64,000 bases of DNA from Eucalyptus grandis (Eukaryota > Streptophyta > Magnoliopsida > Myrtales > Myrtaceae): the NCBI RefSeq assembly GCF_016545825.1, contig NC_052618.1, positions 878,001 to 942,000 on the forward strand, written 5' to 3'. The notes under the pieces are model-generated. The model saw nothing but the letters and a program-made list of their open reading frames with translations. It searched no databases and was not told the DNA's origin. Position numbers and translations under genes: made by a program. This document shows, piece by piece, positions 55,801 through 64,000 of this stretch. Each line of letters starts with the position of its first letter. Positions within the stretch are counted from its first letter, which is position 1.

Positions 55801-58800
55801 GCCTTTAGGCGGCTGATTTCAATGTGGAGGCAGCACAGCAAGGTATTGTTTACATAGACGAAGTTGATAAAATAACAAAGAAGGTACTCTTGACTGATTC
55901 GCTTTTTTGTTCAATATATAGAGTATCTAGAGCTCATGCTTATCTAAGCGGAACCAATGTGCAGGCTGAGTATGTAAATGCTGGCCGAGATGTTTCAGGG
56001 GAGGGTGTCCAACAGGCATTATTGAAAATGCTAGAAGGAACTGTGAGTTTTCTTTCTTTGTACTAGTTCTAATTTGATTTTTCATGCTTCGCAGTGTCTG
56101 TGAAAGAGCTCCAAAAGAACAGTTGGATGGTTTTCTTGCATGTGTTATTATATTTTTTTTTTCTTTGGTCTTAGATTATCGGATAAGTATTTTGATTCAT
56201 GTTAAGAGTTGTGCTATTTTTCTTCAACGTGAGAGGAGGGCAACTTACCTTGTTGATTAATTGAGAACAGAAATCTGGAATAGGGGTCTGGATTCCTTCG
56301 GCCTCCTAAATTGCTTTACAATTTTGAGTTGTAGGAACAATAATCAATTTTAGCTTGAAATCAGAGGTTTCTGACTCGATGGCCATTATACTTCCTTGGT
56401 TTTCCATTTGATGTTTATCTAAGACCCTGTTTGAGTAACTTGCAGGTTAATGGATGCTATCTTTTTGTTTTCTCAGTACCATTTTTGGGTCTGTTTGGAA
56501 TAACCCTTTTTCTTTTGTGGGGGGTAGGGGAATGATGTTCACTTTTAACTTTTTTTGGATTTTTCAAATTTACCACCTCCGCAATTGGATCTTTTTTTTT
56601 TTTTTTTTTTTTTTAACTCAGAACAAAACTTTCAAAATATACATGGACATGTAAATTCACATAATTTTTCTATAATTTTTTAAGAAAAGGGCACAATTGT
56701 CAGTTCTTTATAATACTGAATAGCCTTTTGTTTCTTATTAAACTTACTTACATCCTCAGGCTTTAATTACACATTGTCCACTTACGTTTTTATCTCCAAC
56801 CTGATTTGTGTCTGTAATATTCGAAGTTTTTTGGCCTGTGTAGTGGTGGTGTGATTTCTCATACATTGAGCTTGAATGCCTTTTGTGATATATCATCTGT
56901 CAATTACCTCAAAATGTTATGACTCTTTTTAAATTAGAGCAAAAGAATTACGTCTCCTTTGCATTCATGAGCTTCTTCAGTTGTTGCAATTCTCTATTCT
57001 GTTTTCCTAGCACCAAAGGCTACATTTTCTAGTTCATCTATACATAAGGACTATGTTGTCATTCTCAGGTAGTGAATATTCCTGATAAAGGAGCTCGAAA
57101 GCATCTTCCTGGAGATGACATTCGGGTAAACTGGATTTTCTGTTACATCTGTTAGTACTTTCTGTTTCTGGGATACTCTCATAGATTAATTAATTGGGTG
57201 GAATGATGGAGTGAGAGTCACCCATAGGGATGGCAATGGGGCAGCGAGGCTTGCATTTCCCATTCCCACCTCGGGATAATTGAGGAAGCCCCATATCCAT
57301 CCCTTGTGGTAGGCCCTACTCCCATGAGGCATTCAGGTTTTGCTACCTTCTTTGTAATATTGCCCCACATTTCACTTTAATTCAAAAGTTTTTTGGATTT
57401 AATATCACACAGTTTTTCTAATCTTGAAAAGGTTTTTTCCTTTTTCTTTTTAAAAAGAAAGTCATTGTCAAGTAGTAGTTGAGTAAAAATTTAAGGGCAG
57501 GCAATGTGGACATATGCTGGCTGGGATAAATTGCCATCCCTAGTCACCCAACTTTGGTAATTTGGTGCTTCTTCCCAGTTGGTTGTAGGATTCTCCTGTT
57601 ATTTTTGGCTTTGAAGTGGTCTCGTGTTCCTCCTACTTAGAACTTAAAGTTCATAACATGATCTCAAATGTTTAGTAAAGTGTAGGTTTTCATGCTTGAG
57701 ATGTCTAATCTTTTGTGCTGATGTTTAGATAGATACAAAGGATATCCTGTTTATATGTGGTGGGGCCTTTGTTGATCTGGATAAGACTATCTCGGAAAGG
57801 TAAAGCCCTTTCAAGATCTTTGGGCAATGTTAATTGGTTCCCTTTTTTCTATTTCATCTATTTGATTGCTCGTAGAAAGGGAGATCATAGTGTCAAATTT
57901 TGTTTATGTGTTATCTTTGCAGGCGACAAGATTCTTCCATTGGATTTGGAGCACCAGTGCGCGCAAACATGAGGAAGGGTGGACTGACAGACACATTGGT
58001 GGCATCCTCATTGTTGCAATCTGTTGAGTATTAGAATAAGAACTCAAGAATTTGAATTAAGTATTACTTTGTAAATCCTTTTTTTTTTTTAATTGGTGAA
58101 GAACGAAATGTACTTTTGACTGTCCCAGGTTTGTTAACTTTAGTGTGACGTCATGTCCCTGTAATGGCAATGCAGGTAGAAAGTGGTGATCTCGTTGCAT
58201 ATGGCCTTATTCCAGAGTTTGTTGGAAGGTTTCCTGTTTTGGTTAGCTTGTCAGCTTTAAGCGAAGACCAATTAGTTCAGGTGAATGGTTACCACTAGGA
58301 TAACTCATACTGCCTCCGCAATAAGCTGATTTCCCTTTAACTGAAGTTCTTCACTTTTGCTTTTATTTTATGGGAAAGTTTACAGAGTCTTTTCCCTTGA
58401 TGTGCGTTAGGTCCTCACGAAGCCAAAAAATGCTCTTGGTAAACAGTACAAGAAGATGTTCCGGATGAATAACGTATGCTGATCTATCAGTAGTCTTATT
58501 GAAAATATTTTCTTGACAACTTTCATTTTGGTGCCATGGTGTTGTGCTAACCTATATTATCACATATATTTCAGGTTGAATTACAGTTCACGGATAATGC
58601 ATTGAGATTAATTGCTAAGAAAGCATTGGCAAAGAATACTGGTGCACGAGGTTTAAGAGCTCTTTTGGAGAATGTACTGATCGAAGCAATGTTTGAGGTA
58701 CCAACTACCATTTCAGTTCCTTTTATACCATACCGATTGCATCTTCCTCGGGAGCTGAAAACTCACTCTAATTTCCAGTATGGTTCTCCGGGCCCAAAAA

Positions 58801-59598
58801 TCTTTGATAATATGAACATGGTCTTATCAGTGACGTGTCACTCTGCTCCATGATGCAGCAACGCGTTATATGGACAGCTGGGTAGCTGAGAATAAATAAG
58901 TAGATTTCTTAAAATGGTTATGAAAGTTGTATTTGTTATACTCTTTTGAAACTATTTGGCAGTACGAAACCTAAAGCTCTAGTGTTGTTGCAATTAATTG
59001 GAGTAACAAAATCAAGTTTTTACACCATCCTGTATAGTCCCCATTTTCCATAAGGCCAGTCATCATACAATTCCACTTTAGCTAAGCTAATGATGAAAGA
59101 GGATCTAAAAAGATAGTAAAAGTTGGTGTGCTGTCCTCCCCAATCTTTACATCTGCAGTCAATCAATCATAAATCTCAAGAAGCAGTTTGACCCTTCCAC
59201 CAAAAAATGAAAAAATAAATAAATAAATCTTGGGGAAGCAGGACAAGTCTGTTTGCTCCATATAGTTGCCAAAGGATTGTGCTATACTCTTGGCTGAAAA
59301 ATCAAACCCTTAACTAGTCATTAAGTCTGATCATAGTTGTGAGAGGATTAATTCTGCTATTGTGAAGGGAAAAGTGTGGGAAATCTGTATTCTTGAGTTT
59401 AGTTGCCCTACATTGCTCATGCAATACAATGCTGAAAAGTTATATCTTTCTATTATACAGGTTCCACAGGATACTGCAGGTGTCAATACCGTAAGTAGTG
59501 TTCTAGTTGATGAGGAGGCTGTTGGCCCATTGGATGGACCAGGCTGCGGAGCGAAAATCATTCAAAAGGATTTGCAAATAGAAGCAGTTCTTTCATGA
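52828..59598 (+). CDS. CLPX: ClpX-type AAA+ protease regulatory subunit, probably mitochondrial, 14 exons
   Basis: Exons: 52828-53475, 53751-53812, 53997-54100, 54216-54295, 54967-55017, 55809-55883, 55965-56042, 57069-57125, 57729-57799, 57923-58022, 58176-58280, 58411-58473, 58575-58697, 59461-59598 (TGA). Total 1755 nt, 584 aa, in frame throughout. ClpX unfolds substrates and feeds them to ClpP. The Arg-rich N-terminus (nine consecutive Arg at 22-30) looks like a mitochondrial presequence. A four-Cys zinc site follows (Cys79, 82, 111, 114), then the acidic/Gly-rich linker and [17 protein letters not shown], Walker A GPTGSGKT at 267-274, Walker B IVYIDE at 328-333, the IGF loop that docks ClpP (415-417), [12 protein letters not shown] and the C-terminal domain with [10 protein letters not shown]. 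Intron 4 uses a GC donor. The last residues are less conserved than the rest, so the final exon is the least certain. Confidence 0.92.
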
Positions 59599-61390
59599 CT
59601 AAAAGTTGAGCCCCAAATGCGGTATGCAGTGCCTCCCTTTAAATGCTCTGTAGTGCTTAAATTTGTTTTCATTTAATTTTTCTGATCTCTATCTTGTCTA
59701 CACTAGGTAGTCAGCGCTTTTACAACTCAATATGAGAGAATTGAATTTCAAGATGCTAATTATTGGTCTCTAAAGTCAGGAACCTTTTTTTTTTTTTTTT
59801 AATATGGTTCTCAAAGTCGTCCCTCATCAGCTCACTTAAGGATATTGCACAAAAGGATGGGCGTGTCGTAGAGCTCCATAAGGATTTGCACACAAGGATA
59901 GGCATAGCATCGGGTTTGGTCTACTTTGGGGGTATTACATGCAGAGCCAATGTTGATGGATCCGGTCCAATGGCCTTGAGTCTGTACGAGTAATTTCCAC
60001 TGTGGAGACAGTTTGTACAGGAATTTCTGATGTTTATATAGGCAGCCATTGTTGCAGCAGCAGTTATGATGCTGATAGTAGATAACCGTCGTACTAGTTA
60101 GGTCATGCTTTGCATATGTGACAGTACCCAAAGCCAGCCAACTCTTTCTGTATAGGCTCCACTGCTTCACTACTTTTGTTTGTTGGACGGCAACTATCCG
60201 TACTGAAGTTTTCTTCTTTATGAGATTCCGGGATAACTTGATTAATTTTCGTTGGATCGTGTCACTGTGAACATAGCAGCCAGCGACATATTGAGCGGTT
60301 TACAAAGTTGTTTTTTCCGATATGATGTGGTAAACTGTGTTTTGAATATTTGAAGAAACGAGTCATATTGAATTTATATCCTTTTATAAGGTAATTTCTT
60401 TTATAAGTCAGTATTTTGTCTTTCAAACGGTACTTCCAACTCTTAATTTTCAGAGTCGATGCAGTTATGTGCTAATGTAACCTTGCCTAATTGGGAAAGT
60501 GACCCTAGATTTTATAATTAAAGTGAAAATAGTCCTTCGAAATTAAATATTTACTATTAAACCCAGAAAAGTAGTGCAGCGTACTTTTTATGGGTTGTAG
60601 GCATGGAACTCTATTCCCATTGCATTTGCCGTTGATTTCTATAATGCAAATAAATTACCTCTTACCAACTCCGATTTTAATCTATCAAAAAGGAATTAGC
60701 CATTAATCTATTTTATTTATCTAATGTATTGATATGATTAATTTAGATAATTCAACATAAGTGTCGGTGGAAGTAAACTAAATCTGCAGTCTCCCATATG
60801 CACAACTCGTAAAAGAATCGTGTGAAAGTCACTTAATCAGATATGCGAATTGATTCCTTTTCCTTTTTAAGTAGAGTCACAATTGGAGTAATGATGAGCT
60901 TGTGGATTTTTAGAGATCGTAGTGAAACTATTAGTGACATCCAAATGAAACATATGAATTATATCATATCTTATCCTAAACAAGTGAATCAATATGAACA
61001 TCGAGGTTCATTCAATATCCATTCGATTTAAAAAAAAAAAAGAAAAGAGGCGACGTAATACCATGCTCTCTAAATACAGTGGAGCATCAAAATTTTCCAA
61101 GTCAAAGGAAATTCAAAATCAGAGTCGCCACCAAAATCGTCCATACATAGGCTTATCCAAATTTACAGAAGCTTTTCACTTATCAAAAAGGACAGGCCTC
61201 TTATCTCCTAGACGGGAAATGGGCCCTAGGCCCAAAACCGGATATCCAAACCCCGGCTCCAGGCCCGGCCCAATCAGCCCAAAAAAGCAAGGGGAGGAAA
61301 AAAGAAAATAGGGTTTTTATTTTACTTTCCCAAAATTTCATTTTAATTTTTTTTTTCTCCCTCTTTCCTATTCTTGCGCAGGTGAAGAAA
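59599..61390. other. CLPX 3-prime region and intergenic DNA
   Basis: The CLPX 3-prime UTR probably extends to about 60.0-60.3 kb. A spliced extra exon there cannot be excluded. 60480-61060 is AT-rich with no gene. 61190-61310 holds GGCCCAAAACCGG-type sequence upstream of CAND1, perhaps part of its promoter; open frame 60994-61311 is unsupported. Confidence 0.35.
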
Positions 61391-61612
61391 GCCTGAGAAT
61401 AGCAGCAGCAGCAGTAGCTTCTCCTTCTTCCTCCTACTTTCTCTCTCTCTCTCTCACTACTTCACAGTCTCCGATCAGTCAAGCCGCCGGAAGACCGCCG
61501 GAGGACCGCGAGAGCAGCCCGCGCGGCAGCGGATCGCCCCCGCACGCGGCGGCGAGCCGGCGAGGAGCCTCCCAGATTCGTGCGCATTCCCAGCCTCGCG
61601 AGCGCTCTCACG
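61391..61612 (+). other. CAND1: Non-coding first exon of CAND1 (5-prime UTR)
   Basis: A CT-rich leader (CTCTCTCTCTCTCTCTC at 61440-61457) and GC-rich sequence end in CTCACG|GTAAGC at 61612/61613, a strong donor. A TTTCAG acceptor lies at about 62011-62016 or a later AG nearer the ATG. A long intron within the 5-prime UTR is therefore likely. The transcription start is a guess. Confidence 0.5.
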
Positions 61613-62061
61613 GTAAGCCGCGGTCCCGTCTCGTTCCGTGTTTTCCGGGGCGCGCGCGCCCGATCGTCCCTCTCCGCTCGGCGCCGCCGTCGATTGAAGG
61701 CGCCGGGGGGTTCTGCGGCGGCCGGTGGGGGTTGGCCCGGGCTCGCTGCGGGCGACCGATGAGGATGGGGATTGAGCTAGGGCTTGCGCCGTGGTGCTGG
61801 CTCGCGGCGGGGTTGGGGCCGAGTAGTGGTGATACATTGTTGTTTTGCGAGTGCGATGGGGGCGATGAGCGATGAGGGTGGGCTCTGCGGATGGGGGGGA
61901 AGGATTGGTTTTTCTGGTTTTGCATAGTGATAGCATGAGTGGGTTATTTTTGTTTTTCTCTTTCCCCCGCTGGTCTTAATCTTTTGCGTGTGTTTTGCGC
62001 TTTTTGATGATTTCAGTGTGATTCAGGGGTTGGTGGTTGGTGAGCTTGGTCTTGTGTAAAG

Positions 62062-64000
62062 ATGGCGAATCTACAGATGACGGGCATACTAGAAAAGGTA
62101 TTGATATGACTGTGCGCGGCTCGAAAGCTGTTTTTTTTTTCTTTTTGTTGGGGGGGGTCACGCCTGGAAGGTGCCGAGGGTGTGGTGTTCTGATGTTGAG
62201 CGTGTCTGCAGATGACGGGCAAGGACAAGGATTATAGATACATGGCGACGTCCGATTTGTTGAATGAGTTGAATAAAGAGGGCTTCAAAGCTGACGCTGA
62301 TCTGGAGATAAAGTTATCTAATATTGTTCTCCAACAGCTTGATGATGCAGCTGGCGATGTTTCTGGATTGGCTGTGAAATGGTTGGCACTCGAACTTTAG
62401 TCTGTCCTGGAATGGATTACTCATTTGTGTTTCTTTTTGTGCCGATAGCTTTTCTTTGTGATGTCAAATGTACATTGGTTTCGTGTGTGTGAGCATTTAT
62501 CTGGGTCAATTTAGCTGAGGAGAGTATAAAAGGCCTGTTGATTATGCATAAGGGTGCTGGCGTCATCTGTTCTATTGCAGTGTGCGCTGGCTCTTTTCTA
62601 ACACTGAGTATGATCTGTTGATGCAGTCTTGCTCCTTTGGTCAAGAAGGTTAGCGCATTGCGTGTTGTGGATATGACAGATAAACTTTGTGATAAGTTAC
62701 TAAATGGGAAGGATCAGCATCGTGATGTTGCCAGCATTGCTTTGAAGACTATTATCTCTGAGATTTCTTCATTGTCTCTTGCACGCTCAGTGCTTGTTAC
62801 TCTCACTCCACAGTTGGTAAAAGGAATTACCGGTCCGGTGAGTTTGTAGAAGTAGTAAAATAAGTCCATTTGCTTGCACAGTCTCATGCTACATCTTGTG
62901 ATATAACTTTAAGCATGATCTGGGGGATCCACATTCAGTTTTTTGAGGCTAAATACATCAATGCGAACATGCATCCTTAATGAGAAATATGAGCATACAT
63001 GTGCAATAAGGATGCAAGTGGATGTCAAATGAATGAATGCGCATTTCCATATTGGGCAATTCCTGAAATTTGATGTTGGTGTTGGATGATTTGTATGTGG
63101 CATCTCTACTCATTTTTATCTTCAGCACACAAATTTGCAAGTGATAGTGCATGCAAGCTTTTAGGTCAGCCCTTTCCATTGCTATGTATGAGTTAAGTTT
63201 GGGTAGAATTTTTCCGGAGATTGACTTATCTAAAGTTTTAAAAGGGTCAACATTAGCAAGTTGTTCATTACATATGGCCATTTGCTATTGGGAATTGTAT
63301 TTGTAAATGAGATTAGCATTTTCTCAAGATGAATAGAGGGTAGAGAAGACACTTCACTTTGACTTACTACACCAATGTTTCTAGACATGGATCTTTGCGG
63401 TCGTAGTTGGCAACTTCAACATTACCACTTATTGAACAACTAATGAACAGTTTTTGGATACTAAATGGACTGCCATAAAGGATGATTCAACCTCAACTGA
63501 TTTCAGGGGAAAAAAAAACTGCAGTTGGAGCAAATAATCCTAGTTCATTGGCATGCTTTGCCTCCCAATGTGTGTTTTTTTTTTTTTTTCCTTTTTTTCT
63601 GTGCAAAGTATTTATTCAAAATGATAAACACTACATTTCTAGGGAGAGGAGGAGTGTTATAGTATTTATATATTAAACCACACTCCATTTGATGGCTTAA
63701 GATTTTAGAGCAGTTGATGATGTTTCCCCAGAACTTTACATGTGCTAAACAATGGAAATGACGCATCTTATCTCGATTAAATTGCCACAAACACACTTTC
63801 ATCGTTTGAATGTGATGTTTCTTCTCTTGTTGCTCATTGTTCTAACTCTGACTCTTTACGATTATAGGGTATGAGCACAGAGATTAAGTGTGAATGCCTT
63901 GACATTCTATGTGATGTCCTTCACAAATTTGGTAATTTGATGGCAAATGACCATGAACTTCTCTTGGGTGCCCTGTTAACCCAGTTGACTTCACCTCAAG
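62062..64000 (+). CDS. CAND1: Cullin-associated NEDD8-dissociated protein 1, N-terminal part (runs off the window)
   Basis: Visible coding exons are 62062-62097, 62212-62381, 62627-62837 and 63868 to beyond 64000; about 183 of roughly 1,220 residues. The start MANLQMTGILEK and the following MTGKDKDYRYMATSDLLNELN are hallmark CAND1 sequence. Then come LEIKLSNIVLQQLDDAAGDV, VKCLAPLVKKV, CDKLLNGKDQHRDVASIALK, PQLVKGITGPGMSTEIK and ILCDVLHKFGNLM, which are HEAT repeats. CAND1 wraps around un-neddylated cullin-RBX1 and exchanges substrate receptors of SCF ligases; in plants it affects auxin responses. Introns are GT-AG with phases consistent with an intact frame. The second ATG-containing exon starts with MTGKD, so an internal start there is conceivable but would drop a conserved helix. 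Confidence 0.93.

Noticed and set aside
59763..59993. Possible additional CLPX exon (76-codon frame)
   Set aside because: It contains a poly-T-derived Phe run and no ClpX similarity; more likely 3-prime UTR or intergenic.

Overview
The window reads as nuclear DNA of a flowering plant. Three protein-coding genes have introns with plant-like splice sites, and the space between them is filled with LTR, LINE, SINE and small terminal-inverted-repeat (TIR) transposons. A cluster of genes for secreted S1-type self-incompatibility-like proteins (SPH family) points to a eudicot. A woody Myrtales species such as Eucalyptus is my guess, but nothing in the sequence proves it.

Layout. 1-6.2 kb: repeats, including a decayed LINE (about 1566-4936) split by a hAT-like element with an 8-bp target duplication. 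6.2-9.1 kb: a five-exon plus-strand gene for a Tim17/Tim22/Tim23-family translocase-like protein (204 aa). 9.1-52.6 kb: an SPH gene cluster, all on the minus strand, with four intact genes (13.3, 23.3, 35.4 and 49.7 kb), two frameshifted or deleted pseudogenes (10.5 and 45.6 kb), one locus that lost most of its coding region (31.0 kb) and two short relics (10.1 and 14.9 kb). Transposons have been inserted between and into the duplicated SPH units: a complete Ty1/copia element with 432-bp LTRs (15165-22416, target duplication ACATT), a 3.3-kb solo LTR (39189-42507, target duplication GCAAT), an inverted truncated relative of it (26.1-29.0 kb), a copia 3-prime fragment (29.0-29.7 kb), a tRNA-derived SINE (50669-50846) and many small TIR elements. 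Because the SPH units are paralogous, several insertions can be recognised by comparing filled and empty sites inside this window.

52.8-59.6 kb: a 14-exon gene for a ClpX-type AAA+ unfoldase (584 aa, zinc finger, Walker A/B, IGF loop), probably mitochondrial. 61.4-64.0 kb: the start of CAND1, the cullin-RING ligase exchange factor; it runs off the right edge.

The three intron-containing genes are housekeeping genes for organelle protein import, organelle proteolysis and ubiquitin-ligase cycling. They share no pathway and show no operon-like arrangement. The SPH cluster is the fast-evolving part: tandem duplication, pseudogenisation and repeated transposon insertion. The least explained signal is a GC-rich module bounded by a polypyrimidine tract on one side and a polypurine tract on the other, which recurs inside several TIR elements whose ends look unrelated.
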